From assembly GCF_020193655.1 (NCBI RefSeq), contig NZ_JADYVE010000008.1:124001-188000 (forward strand): a stretch of DNA of 64,000 bases. Reading direction: 5' to 3'. The stretch comes from Ensifer sp. IC3342. Lineage in GTDB: Bacteria > Pseudomonadota > Alphaproteobacteria > Rhizobiales > Rhizobiaceae. Positions 15,797 to 24,177 of this stretch are shown here, piece by piece. Within the stretch, counting starts at the first letter, position 1, and each line of letters starts with the position of its first letter. A program made the translations under genes and the position numbers. Under the pieces are notes generated by a model. It saw nothing but the letters and a program-made list of their open reading frames with translations, made no database searches and had not been told where the DNA came from.

Positions 15797-16786
15797 GTGA
15801 CGAAAAAGATTGAGCTGACGCTCGCCTGCGGCGATTACGAGATCGTCCGGGCGCTGAAGGAGGGAGGCGTGCGACCGGACGGGATCGAACTCACGATCCT
15901 GACCGAGATGGATTCGACGACGCGTCACTGGCGCTTTCTGAGAAACGGCGAGTTCGACGTTGCCGAGGTGTCGCTATCGTCCTACATCGCCGCGAAGACG
16001 CGGGGCCTGCCCTTCGGAGCAATCCCTGTCTTTTTGCACCGGCGCTTCCGCCACGGCTTCATCTTCACCAACTCCCAAAGCGGGATCCGCGAACCAAAGG
16101 ATTTGATCGGCCGCAAGGTCGGGGTGAAGAGCTATCTCGTCACCGCAACGCTCTGGCTGCGTGGGCTTCTCGAAAGCGAGTACGGCGTCCCGCACAAGTC
16201 GATCGACTGGCATGCCGAACTTGACGAGGATGTCGATTTCACGCCGCCGGATGGGCTCCGGCTTCATCGCCTTCCCGACGACAAGTCCGTCGAGCAGATG
16301 CTGCTTGACGGCGAGATCGACGCGCTCCTCCATCCCGACCTCATCGAGCCCATCGTCAGGCGCGATCCCCGCGTCGGTCGGCTCTTTCCCGACTACAAGC
16401 GAGAGGAGATCGCCTATTACAAGCGAACCGGCATTTTCCCCATCATGCATGTACTCGGCATCCGGCCGGAGATCGTCGAGCGCCATCCCTGGGTGCCGAT
16501 CAATCTCTATCAGGCCTTCAACGAGGCGAAGCGCATGGCCATGCGGCGCATGGAGAACCCGCGCATCGTGCCGCTCGCCTGGTACCGCGAGGCCTGGGAG
16601 GAGCAGCAGGAAATTCTCGGCGACGACCCGTGGGCCTACGGCCTCGACGGCCAGAACCGCAGAACGCTCGAAACCGTCGTCGGTTATGCGCACGAACAGG
16701 GGCTGATCGATCGCAAGGTGCCGCTCGCCGAGCTTTTCCTCGACGTGTCGCAAGGCCGCAAGCGGGGGGACAAGCACCGTGTGTAG
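15797..16786 (+). CDS. Second 4,5-dihydroxyphthalate decarboxylase-like protein (Pht5 family)
   Basis: 329 aa from a GTG at 15797 with GGGAGGAG upstream. Blocks shared with the protein at 2515 include FDVAEVSLSSYI, AIPVFLHRRFRHG, SGIREPKDLIGRKVG, DGEIDALLHPD and YYKRTGIFPIMH. The substrate-facing segments differ (HPDLIEPI instead of TARKPSSY), so the two probably do not share a substrate. No signal peptide. It begins a plus-strand run with the class II aldolase and amidohydrolase genes. Decarboxylation of a hydroxylated aromatic acid is the family expectation. Confidence 0.85.
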   Translation: MTKKIELTLACGDYEIVRALKEGGVRPDGIELTILTEMDSTTRHWRFLRNGEFDVAEVSLSSYIAAKTRGLPFGAIPVFLHRRFRHGFIFTNSQSGIREPKDLIGRKVGVKSYLVTATLWLRGLLESEYGVPHKSIDWHAELDEDVDFTPPDGLRLHRLPDDKSVEQMLLDGEIDALLHPDLIEPIVRRDPRVGRLFPDYKREEIAYYKRTGIFPIMHVLGIRPEIVERHPWVPINLYQAFNEAKRMAMRRMENPRIVPLAWYREAWEEQQEILGDDPWAYGLDGQNRRTLETVVGYAHEQGLIDRKVPLAELFLDVSQGRKRGDKHRV

Positions 16787-16871
16787 CGCCTGCGACCTGC
16801 AAGACTCGGGCGCAACAGCCCTCCCGAGCGGCAATCCTTTCCTGTGCAATGAGCCATCGGAGCAAAAGACG

Positions 16872-17564
16872 ATGCATGAGGACGTGAAACAGAGAATTGT
16901 CGAGGCCGGCAAGATTCTCGAACAGGCCGGACAGGGCGACTGGACGCGCGGCCATATTTCCGTGCGCGTGCCGGAAGCGCCTGACCGCTTCTACATGAAG
17001 GCCTCGAAGATCGGCCTTGAGGAAATCACGCTCGACAACCTCATCACTGTCGGCCTCGACGGCGAGAAGATCGCCGGCGATCTCGGCCGCCACAACGAGG
17101 TCTACATCCATTCGGAGGTGCTGAAGGCGCGGCCCGACGTCAACGCCGTGGTTCACACGCATGCGCCCTACGCCGTCAGCTTCTCCGCGCTCGGCAAGCC
17201 ATTGCAGGCAATCGGCCACGCCGGATCGATCTTCTCGGAAGGACTGCCCGTCTTTTCCGAAACGACCGAGCTGATCACCACGGCCGAACGCGGCCGCGCG
17301 GTGGCTGCGACACTCGGCGGCCACGGCGCCATGCTGCTCCAGAACCACGGCATCGTCACCGCCGCCGCCAGCATCGAGCAGGCGATCTATCTGGCGCTCT
17401 CACTCGAAACGGCCTGCATGATGCAGCTTTGGGTCGAAGCGGCCGGCGGCGCCAAGGCACTTGGCAAGCCGGAGGATATCAAGGCCAAGCGCCGGCACAT
17501 GTTCCGCGAAGAAATGTTCAAGGCCACCTTCGCCTATCTCGTCCGGCGCCTGAAGCGCGGCTGA
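16872..17564 (+). CDS. Class II aldolase/adducin-family protein
   Basis: 230 aa from the ATG at 16872 (GGAG ten bases upstream). A GTG at 16779, overlapping the previous stop and preceded by a GGGGGGA run, would add a 31-residue Cys-containing extension and is an alternative. Fold landmarks are WTRGHISVRVPE, the metal site VVHTHAPYAV and LLQNHGIVTAAASIEQAI, typical of fuculose-phosphate-aldolase-like enzymes. It sits between a decarboxylase-like gene and an amidohydrolase gene on the same strand, so it probably acts in the same pathway as a lyase, decarboxylase or hydro-lyase. Confidence 0.88.
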   Translation: MHEDVKQRIVEAGKILEQAGQGDWTRGHISVRVPEAPDRFYMKASKIGLEEITLDNLITVGLDGEKIAGDLGRHNEVYIHSEVLKARPDVNAVVHTHAPYAVSFSALGKPLQAIGHAGSIFSEGLPVFSETTELITTAERGRAVAATLGGHGAMLLQNHGIVTAAASIEQAIYLALSLETACMMQLWVEAAGGAKALGKPEDIKAKRRHMFREEMFKATFAYLVRRLKRG

Positions 17565-17604
17565 TCATCGGCACACACCAGTAGATCGCACCAAGAGGAA
17601 GACG

Positions 17605-18621
17605 ATGCACTATATCGATGCGTTCAATCATTTTTTCCCAAAAGCGCTGTGGCAAAGGATCCAACAGCTCGACGGGGCCGGCAAGGATATCGGCCGCAGG
17701 ATGCAGGGAATACCCTGCATCTATGACCTGGAGTCTCGCTTCCGCGTCATGGACGAGTTCAAGGACTATACGCAAATCCTCTCGCTCGGCATGCCGCCGC
17801 TCGAGGCGATGGGCGGTCCGGAATTGTCGACGGAGTTTGCCAAGCTCGGCAATGACGGCCTGGCGGAAATCGTCGAGAAGCACCCGGACCGGTTCGCCGG
17901 CTTCGTCGCCGCTCTGCCGATGAACGCTCCCGAAGCGGCCGTCAGGGAAGCGGAGCGCGCCTTCACCGAACTCGGCGCGAACGGCCTGCAGATCCACACC
18001 AATGTCAACGGGGCGCCACTCGACGAGGAGCGTTTCTTTCCGATCTTCGAAGCCGCCGCACGGCACGGCAAGCCGGTGCTGCTGCACCCGTCGCGGAACT
18101 CGTCCATGCCGGACTACGCGACGGAGGACAAATCGAAATACGAGATCTGGTGGACCTTCGGCTGGCCCTACGAGACCAGTGCGGCCATGGCCCGCCTCGT
18201 CTTCTCCGGTTTCATGGACCGGCTTCCGGCTCTCAAGGTTATCGCCCATCACATGGGGGCGATGGTCCCCTATTTCGAAGGACGCGTCGGCCCCGGCTGG
18301 GACCAGCTCGGTAAGCGGACCTCCGACGAGGACCTGTCGCTCGTGCTCAAGCGGCTGAAGAAGCGCCCGCTCGACTATTTCAAGGATTTCTACGCCGACA
18401 CCGCCGTGTTCGGCTCGCGCGCGGCGACGCTCTGCGGCCTCGAGTTCTATGGCAGCGACCGCATCCTCTTTGCGTCCGACTCGCCGTTCGATCCGGAAAA
18501 AGGCCCGGGCTATATCCGCGACACGCTGAAAATCCTGAACAGCCTCGACCTGCCCAAGGTGGATCTCGAAAAGATCTGCTTCCGCAATGCTCAGGCGCTC
18601 TTCGGGCTGCCGCCGCACTGA
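17605..18621 (+). CDS. Amidohydrolase (ACMSD/gamma-resorcylate decarboxylase-like) with altered metal motif
   Basis: 338 aa, amidohydrolase_2 type TIM barrel. ACMSD and gamma-resorcylate decarboxylase of this family remove carboxylates from aromatic or muconate substrates using a Zn or Mn centre. Expected metal residues H161, H215 or H216 (AHHMGAMVPYFEGR) and D292 (FASDSPFD) are present. The first strand, however, reads DAFNHFFP, so the first position of the usual HxH is F7 and only H9 remains. The start follows AGAGGAAG, 40 bases after the aldolase gene. Function as a decarboxylase or hydrolase in the same pathway is inferred. Confidence 0.85.
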   Translation: MHYIDAFNHFFPKALWQRIQQLDGAGKDIGRRMQGIPCIYDLESRFRVMDEFKDYTQILSLGMPPLEAMGGPELSTEFAKLGNDGLAEIVEKHPDRFAGFVAALPMNAPEAAVREAERAFTELGANGLQIHTNVNGAPLDEERFFPIFEAAARHGKPVLLHPSRNSSMPDYATEDKSKYEIWWTFGWPYETSAAMARLVFSGFMDRLPALKVIAHHMGAMVPYFEGRVGPGWDQLGKRTSDEDLSLVLKRLKKRPLDYFKDFYADTAVFGSRAATLCGLEFYGSDRILFASDSPFDPEKGPGYIRDTLKILNSLDLPKVDLEKICFRNAQALFGLPPH

Positions 18622-18730
18622 CTTTTGGGGGCAGTCGACGCCGGCGATGGGGTGCGCCCCGCCGGCGCCGACAGCGCCAGGGCGTTTATCTCCCGATACC
18701 GATCTACCGGCCTCAATAAATACGACAATT

Positions 18731-18744
18731 TGGTGAGTTCACCA
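18731..18744. promoter_or_regulatory. Inverted repeat TGGTGA-GT-TCACCA upstream of the sugar-type importer
   Basis: A perfect 6-base-arm palindrome, 122 bases before the substrate-binding protein gene, in the 244-base gap after the amidohydrolase gene. It resembles a GntR/LacI-class operator. No cognate regulator gene is adjacent. Confidence 0.4.
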
Positions 18745-18865
18745 TTTACTTCGACCGGAATGCGCAGAATATTAGCATCTTGGCAAATGGGAGGAAGCTT
18801 TTCGGACCCCTCTCGTTACATCCGCCCGAACGGCTTCCGGCCCTTGACCACAAGGGAGGACCAAC

Positions 18866-19948
18866 ATGAGGCGAGTTTTATTGTACGCGGCATCGGTCGC
18901 GGCGTTATCTCTTTGCGCCCAAAGCACCTTTGCCCAATCCGGCAGCGTCGAAAAGGCAGTCGGCGGCTACAATTTCGATGAAGCCGCCAAGGAAGCGCCA
19001 GAAACGAAGAACTTCCATTCGGCCGACGGCCATCTCACCTTTGCTATCGTGACCCACACGGCCGGCAACGGTTTCTTCGATCCAGTCTATGTCGGAGCCA
19101 AGGTTGCCGGCAACATGATCGGCGCCAACATCCTGCTGCTCGGCTCGGAATCGCCGGTGGACGATCCCGCCCGCGAGATCGAGATCCTGAACCAGATCGT
19201 GCAGGATCCGACGATTGACGGGATCATCATGACGACGCCACAGGCCGGGGCATACAACGACATCGTCAAAGCCGCCGAGGCCGCAGGCATTCCGGTCGCT
19301 ACGACCAATTCCTTCGACGGCACGATCACCAACCGCAGCGGCATCAGCCATACCGGCCAGGATGCTTCGGCTGCTGCGATCGGCGGTGAGGCGCTTGCCA
19401 AGTGCGTGCTCGATGGCGGCGCCACTTCGGGCTCCATTCTGCTGCCGTCGTCGACCGCCATGGGCAACATCGAGGTCAACAACCGCGTTACCGCCGCCTT
19501 CAACGCAATCGTCAAGACGCTGAAGGATGCCGGTAAGCTCGACGCCTTCAAGGTCGATGCCGGTCCGGAGAACGTCGGCATCGATACAAACCCGAACGAT
19601 CCGGTCAACGCGCTTGTATCGCTGTTCGAGTCGCGCGGTGACGTGGTCGGCGCCTTTACCGCCAACAACGTCTTCACACCGCCGCTGGTCAAGGCCGTTG
19701 AACAGAAGGGGTGGACGAACAAGTTCTGCGCCTATGGTTTCGACCTCGGTCCGGCCCAGCAGGAAGGCATCGCTGCCGGCAACCTGACCGGCTCGCTCGG
19801 GCAGCAACCGTTCCTGCAGGGCTTCTGGCCGGTGATGCAGCTCTACCTGCAGATCGACCGTGGCATTTCGGCCGCCAATCTCGACACACGCGCCCAGCTC
19901 GTGACGAAGGAGACGGTTGGCAAGGTCGGCAAGCGCTTCGAGAACTGA
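18866..19948 (+). CDS. Sugar-type ABC transporter substrate-binding protein
   Basis: 360 aa, periplasmic. The signal peptide (LLYAASVAALSLCAQSTFAQ) is cleaved near residue 23. The Periplasmic_binding_4 fold shows VGAKVAGNMIGANILLLG, a hinge DDPAREIEILNQ and the LQQ-like GSLGQQPFLQGFWPV near the C-terminus. The start follows GGGAGGACCAAC. The ligand is unknown; members of the class bind sugars and also autoinducer-2 and other small molecules. It is followed by a hairpin repeat and then the fused permease and ATPase genes, and lies 244 bases after the aromatic block on the same strand, so import of a catabolic substrate is possible. Confidence 0.9.
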   Translation: MRRVLLYAASVAALSLCAQSTFAQSGSVEKAVGGYNFDEAAKEAPETKNFHSADGHLTFAIVTHTAGNGFFDPVYVGAKVAGNMIGANILLLGSESPVDDPAREIEILNQIVQDPTIDGIIMTTPQAGAYNDIVKAAEAAGIPVATTNSFDGTITNRSGISHTGQDASAAAIGGEALAKCVLDGGATSGSILLPSSTAMGNIEVNNRVTAAFNAIVKTLKDAGKLDAFKVDAGPENVGIDTNPNDPVNALVSLFESRGDVVGAFTANNVFTPPLVKAVEQKGWTNKFCAYGFDLGPAQQEGIAAGNLTGSLGQQPFLQGFWPVMQLYLQIDRGISAANLDTRAQLVTKETVGKVGKRFEN

Positions 19949-19978
19949 GGCTGCACTGCATGTTCCTTAAATCGCGTC

Positions 19979-20057
19979 CGATTTAGGAGGAAAACATGCA
20001 GCGATTCAAAGTGCTACAGCGACCTTTACGCGTCTCAAGACACGCGCGGCGCTGTAG
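19979..20057. repeat. Dispersed hairpin repeat, copy 2
   Basis: About 79 bases closely match 1934-2011 (ATTCAAAGTGCTACA, CGCGTCT, GCGCGGCGCTG shared). The outer stem CTACAGCG/CGCTGTAG spans 20014-20057. It lies between the binding-protein and permease genes of one transport operon, where a hairpin could stabilise or partly terminate the binding-protein transcript. Confidence 0.7.
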
Positions 20058-20128
20058 GCCCATCTGGATAAAGGCGGGAGGGTGCGTCTCTCCCGCCCCG
20101 TTGGCAAGGACCGACCGATAGGGACCCT

Positions 20129-22384
20129 ATGGCGCTCACGACGACGACATCGCTCGGCCGTGCACCACCGCAGCTTTTCGGCGGCTGGGAAGTCGGCCTC
20201 CTGATCTTCCTCGCCCTGCTCTATTTCGCAGGTGCGCTCGTCAATCCGGCCTTCTTCGGGTCGACGGGGGCCCTTCACGCGCTTTTGCGCGACACGTCCC
20301 GCGTCGGGATCATCGCCGTCGGCATGACCTTCGTCATCGCCAATAAAGATCTCGACCTTTCAGTCGGCTCGACCTACGGGCTGATTGCCGTGATTTTTGC
20401 CCGGCTGTTCGCGCCGAGCTTCCTTGATCTCGATATCGCAACGTCGGTCATCCTCTGCGTGTTGCTCGGTACCCTAATCGGACTCGTCAACGGCACACTC
20501 GTCACGATCCTCAAGGTGCCGGCATTCATCGCCACATTGACGATGCTTTTCATCGGCCGCGGTTTCGTGCTCGCACTGACGCACGGCCAGGCGATCTATT
20601 ACTCAGGCAAAGCAAGGGAATACCCGCTCTTCTTCCACCTCGGTGAGAGCAACGTCCTCGGCTTCAACAACCAGATCGTCATCTTCGCTGTCGTCGCTAT
20701 CGTTGGCGCCTTCGTGCTCGCAAAGACCCGCTGGGGCTACGAGACCTTCGCCACCGGAGGCAACGAGCAGGCCGCGATCTATGCCGGCATCCCGACGAGC
20801 TGGGTGCGCATCCGGGCCTATCTGATCTCGTCGCTCTCGGCGACCCTTGCAGCGCTTCTGTCGGCTGCCCAGGACAAGGGCGTGACCCCTCTCTACGGCG
20901 TGACGTGGGAGCTTACCGTCATCGCCTCTGTCATCATCGGTGGGGCGTCGATCCTTGGTGGCCGCGGCCGTGTGATCGGCTCGTGCCTCGGCACCGCCGT
21001 GGTCGTCCTGATCGACAAGGTGCTGCGCGAGGGCTGGTCGATCACGCGCACCGTCGTGATCGATGGCGAGAGCATCGCCGTCAACGCCCGATACACCTTG
21101 CCGGCGGGCGCCGTGCTGGTTTTCCTCGGCCTTCTGCTCGTCATCGCCGTGCTCATCGAGCCGTATCTTATTCGTCGTCAGCTCGCGGCCCGCTTCTGGG
21201 CGTGGCTACGAGGCCAGCCACCGCCGCCGGCCTACGAGATCGGCGGCGTGGCATTGGAGGGCGTCCAGACCAAGGGAGCGATGGCGACCGACGTCGAGGT
21301 CTCGGCGACGGCGTTCGGCCGGTTCTTCGCCCGCCGCGATGCACTCGCCATCATCCTGGCTGTCCTCCTGTGGCTGACGGGCCTTGCCTTGCGTCCCGAC
21401 TATTGGTGGCATCTCTCCAACACCTTTGCGATCCTGCTCAACTATACCGAACTGGCACTGATCACAGTCGGGCTCGTCTACGTCATCGCCGCCGGCGACA
21501 TCGATCTTTCGGTCGGCGCGGTGCTCGCGCTCGCTGGCAGCACTGCGGCCTATTTTCTGAAGGTGCTGGGCGCCGATCCGGTCACGGCCGTGACGATGGG
21601 TCTGCTGGCGGGAATGGCTGCCGGCCTCGTCAATGCCGTGGTCACCGTCGGCTTCAAGCTGCCGGCCTTCATCGCCACGCTCGGCATGTTCTACATTGCC
21701 CGCGGCCTCGCCGCTTGGTTCGTCGCCGGCCAGCAATTGACCGGCTGGCCCGAGGGCTACAACCTCATCGGCCGCAAGGTGAATGACATCCTGCTCCACA
21801 TGGCGATCGTACTACCGGACGGGTTGTTACGCGCCGTCGCCCAGGTCGTGAGCGTGCAAACGATCTGGATGCTCTTGGTCGCGCTGGTCGCCGGTATCGT
21901 CCTTGCCTACACGCCGTTCGGGCAGAAGGTCTATGCCACCGGTGGCAACATCCGCGCCGCGGCCTATGCCGGCATCAACACCAATCGCGTGCGCTTCCTT
22001 TCCCTTCTTCTGGCCTCTCTCTGCGCGACCATGGCCGGCATCATCAACGTCGCCTATTTCCGCAGTTTCAACCCGGTGGCCGGCCAGTTTCGTGAGCTCG
22101 ATGCGATCGCCGCGGTCATCATCGGTGGCGGTTCGATCTTCGGCGGCTACGGCACGATGATCGGCGCGCTCGCCGGCGCGGCCGTGATCACGCTCATCCG
22201 GGCGCTGCTGCAGCTGAATGTGCAGGGCTTCAGCATGCCGCAGCATTGGATCAACGTCTTCATTGGCGGCATCCTCATCGTCGCGGTGTTGGTCGACATC
22301 TGGGTCCGCCAGGCCAATCTGTTTGGCCGCTTGCGCGAGGGTACGGCGCGCCAGCGAGCCCCGGAGACCAGCCATGCCCGATAG
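20129..22384 (+). CDS. Fused double permease of a ribose/xylose-type ABC importer
   Basis: 751 aa, about twice the usual RbsC/XylH length. Residues about 20-345 form one BPD_transp_2 permease (GMTFVIANKDLDLSVGSTYG, KVPAFIATLTMLFIGRGF, GGASILGGRGRVIGS). A hydrophilic linker (about 350-405) follows, and then a second full permease (VGLVYVIAAGDIDLSVGAVLA, KLPAFIATLGMFYIARGL, GGGSIFGGYGTMIGA). Normally two separate copies pair in the membrane, so this is a covalent heterodimer. It overlaps the ATPase gene by 11 bases. The ribosome site is weak (AGGGA). Confidence 0.9.
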   Translation: MALTTTTSLGRAPPQLFGGWEVGLLIFLALLYFAGALVNPAFFGSTGALHALLRDTSRVGIIAVGMTFVIANKDLDLSVGSTYGLIAVIFARLFAPSFLDLDIATSVILCVLLGTLIGLVNGTLVTILKVPAFIATLTMLFIGRGFVLALTHGQAIYYSGKAREYPLFFHLGESNVLGFNNQIVIFAVVAIVGAFVLAKTRWGYETFATGGNEQAAIYAGIPTSWVRIRAYLISSLSATLAALLSAAQDKGVTPLYGVTWELTVIASVIIGGASILGGRGRVIGSCLGTAVVVLIDKVLREGWSITRTVVIDGESIAVNARYTLPAGAVLVFLGLLLVIAVLIEPYLIRRQLAARFWAWLRGQPPPPAYEIGGVALEGVQTKGAMATDVEVSATAFGRFFARRDALAIILAVLLWLTGLALRPDYWWHLSNTFAILLNYTELALITVGLVYVIAAGDIDLSVGAVLALAGSTAAYFLKVLGADPVTAVTMGLLAGMAAGLVNAVVTVGFKLPAFIATLGMFYIARGLAAWFVAGQQLTGWPEGYNLIGRKVNDILLHMAIVLPDGLLRAVAQVVSVQTIWMLLVALVAGIVLAYTPFGQKVYATGGNIRAAAYAGINTNRVRFLSLLLASLCATMAGIINVAYFRSFNPVAGQFRELDAIAAVIIGGGSIFGGYGTMIGALAGAAVITLIRALLQLNVQGFSMPQHWINVFIGGILIVAVLVDIWVRQANLFGRLREGTARQRAPETSHAR

Positions 22385-23156
22385 TCCCAGAAGTGCTCCG
22401 ATCGTGGAGATGCGCGGCATCGAAAAGGCTTTCGGGGCGGTGCAGGCGCTCCGCAGCGTCGACCTTGTGCTCTACCCGGGCGAGATCCTCGGGCTGGTCG
22501 GCGACAACTCGGCTGGCAAGTCGACGCTGATGAAAATCCTAACCGGCGCCTACCAGCGCGACGCCGGCGAGATCTTGGTCGGCGGCGAGCCAGTCTATTT
22601 CAAGAGCCCGCATGAAAGCCGCGCGGCCGGTATCGAGATGATCTATCAGGACTTCGCCCTTTGCGGAAACATGGACGTCGGCCAGAACATTTTTCTCGGC
22701 CGCTGGCCGCGGCGGGGGTTCTTCGTCGACCGGCGACGCATGTATGCGGAAGCCGACAGCGTGTTGAAGCGGCTCAAGGTGGATGTGAACTCGGTCTACC
22801 AGAGGGTCGAGAGCCTGTCGGGTGGCCGCCAGCAATCGGTGGCAATCGCCCGCGCGATCTCGTTCGAGCCGCGTGTGGTGATCCTCGACGAACCGACGGC
22901 CAACCTCTCGGTGATGGCGACCGAGCGGCTGCTCGAAACCATGCTGGAACTGAAGCGGCAAGGCGTCGCCCAGATCATCATCTCCCACCGTCTCGTCGAC
23001 ATTTTCGCCGTCGGTGATCGCGTCATGGTGCTGAAGCGCGGCGAATATGTCGGCGACCGCTATATCCAGAACACGGACGAGCACGAGGTGCTGGAGATCA
23101 TCGTCTCCGGCACGCGCGAGCAGGCGCTTACGGCCGATCAGGCGAGAAAAGCCTGA
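22374..23156 (+). CDS. ABC transporter ATPase, single-domain (FrcA-like)
   Basis: 260 aa from the ATG at 22374, overlapping the permease end. Walker A is GDNSAGKST (usually GENGAGKST in this family), the signature is LSGGRQQ, Walker B is VVILDEPTA and the switch His is IISHR. Unlike RbsA it has only one nucleotide-binding domain, so two copies should serve the fused permease, as in FrcA systems of rhizobia. It ends 13 bases from a convergent gene. Confidence 0.92.
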   Translation: MPDSPRSAPIVEMRGIEKAFGAVQALRSVDLVLYPGEILGLVGDNSAGKSTLMKILTGAYQRDAGEILVGGEPVYFKSPHESRAAGIEMIYQDFALCGNMDVGQNIFLGRWPRRGFFVDRRRMYAEADSVLKRLKVDVNSVYQRVESLSGGRQQSVAIARAISFEPRVVILDEPTANLSVMATERLLETMLELKRQGVAQIIISHRLVDIFAVGDRVMVLKRGEYVGDRYIQNTDEHEVLEIIVSGTREQALTADQARKA

Positions 23157-23169
23157 ATGCTCGTCAACG

Positions 23170-24177
23170 TTACGGCGTCGCTTTCCGTGTCAGGAAATGC
23201 AGATTGCCGGCGAGTTCGGAAACAACGAGCCGCCGCTCGTCCCAGACGAGGACGGAAACCGGTCGTGTCAGGCCTTCGAGGATGGTCTGCCGGGCGGCCG
23301 TAGCCTTATCGATTTTGAGCAATCGGCCGCTGCCCTTCAGAAAACCTTCCCTCTGATTGTAACGACCATGCTCGAGGACCAACATCCCGCCATCCGTGTC
23401 GAAGGCGATCGCCACCGGCGCGTTCAGGCCCTCGACATCGACCTGCGGCGGCGCAGTTCCGCCCGTTTCTGGAGCTGAGACGACCTTTCCCGCGCCGTCG
23501 AGGAAAGGAAATCCGCCGAACAGTGCAACATGGATGCGCCCGTCGCGAAGGGTGATACCGGTCGGCACCGCATCGACTTCGTAGCTGCTCTCTTCGGTGA
23601 ACTCCGTTGGCGAAAGTTGCTGCAATGCCGTCGTTTCCTGCTTCAGGCGGCGAAAGGTCATGAGCGTTTGCTTCCGACCATCCGCCTGCATGCGTTCGAC
23701 ACTGTTTCGCGCGGAGTCGATGACGTAATAAGTTCCATTCGAGACGGTGAAGTCGAACGGATTCCAGAAATCGCTGCTGATCACGCGGGTGTTGCCGTCC
23801 TCGCCGATCGCCACTAGGGCATGGTCAAGCGGGCCTTCGCCGGCATCGACCGGCGTCCACCCTTGAGCTACGACAAGAGAATCGCCAACGCGCACGACGC
23901 GATAGGGACCGGTCGGGTCGCCGATCACGTCGAGGCCGTGAGGAAAGACCGGACCGAAGGCGACAAGCTCACCGTCGGCCTCGCGCCGGTAGAGCCGGCC
24001 GCTGGCAAGATCGGTGACGAGCAGCCCCTCCCCGTCGCGCGAAAGGCCGGAGAGGGCCGCGCCCGGTTTGCTGACGGTTTCCAGCCGATAGCCGGGAGCG
24101 GCCACTGGGTCAGCGGCGGCCCCGGCTGCAAGGAACACAAGACCGATGGCGATGATCAGGGTTCGGAGCGAACGCAT
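23170..24177 (-). CDS. Exported ScyD/ScyE-like beta-propeller protein
   Basis: 335 aa. The signal peptide (TLIIAIGLVFLAAGAAADP) is cleaved near residue 22. The mature part has repeated beta-rich blades (SGLSRDGEGLLVTDLASGRLYR, NPFDFTVSNGTYYVIDSARNSVERM, GLNAPVAIAFDTDGGMLVLEHG), typical of six-bladed SMP-30/ScyD-ScyE-type propellers. The enzymatic role is unknown; some relatives are structural or bind ligands. It overlaps the FGE-like gene by 22 bases and ends an operon that begins with a sugar ABC importer, so a periplasmic role in handling the imported substrate is inferred. Confidence 0.85.
   Translation of the reverse strand: MRSLRTLIIAIGLVFLAAGAAADPVAAPGYRLETVSKPGAALSGLSRDGEGLLVTDLASGRLYRREADGELVAFGPVFPHGLDVIGDPTGPYRVVRVGDSLVVAQGWTPVDAGEGPLDHALVAIGEDGNTRVISSDFWNPFDFTVSNGTYYVIDSARNSVERMQADGRKQTLMTFRRLKQETTALQQLSPTEFTEESSYEVDAVPTGITLRDGRIHVALFGGFPFLDGAGKVVSAPETGGTAPPQVDVEGLNAPVAIAFDTDGGMLVLEHGRYNQREGFLKGSGRLLKIDKATAARQTILEGLTRPVSVLVWDERRLVVSELAGNLHFLTRKATP

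Noticed and set aside
16779..16871. GTG-initiated 31-residue Cys-containing extension of the second class II aldolase
   Set aside because: A purine-rich site precedes the GTG, but the extension has no counterpart in the fold and the ATG at 16872 has its own site. Kept only as an alternative.
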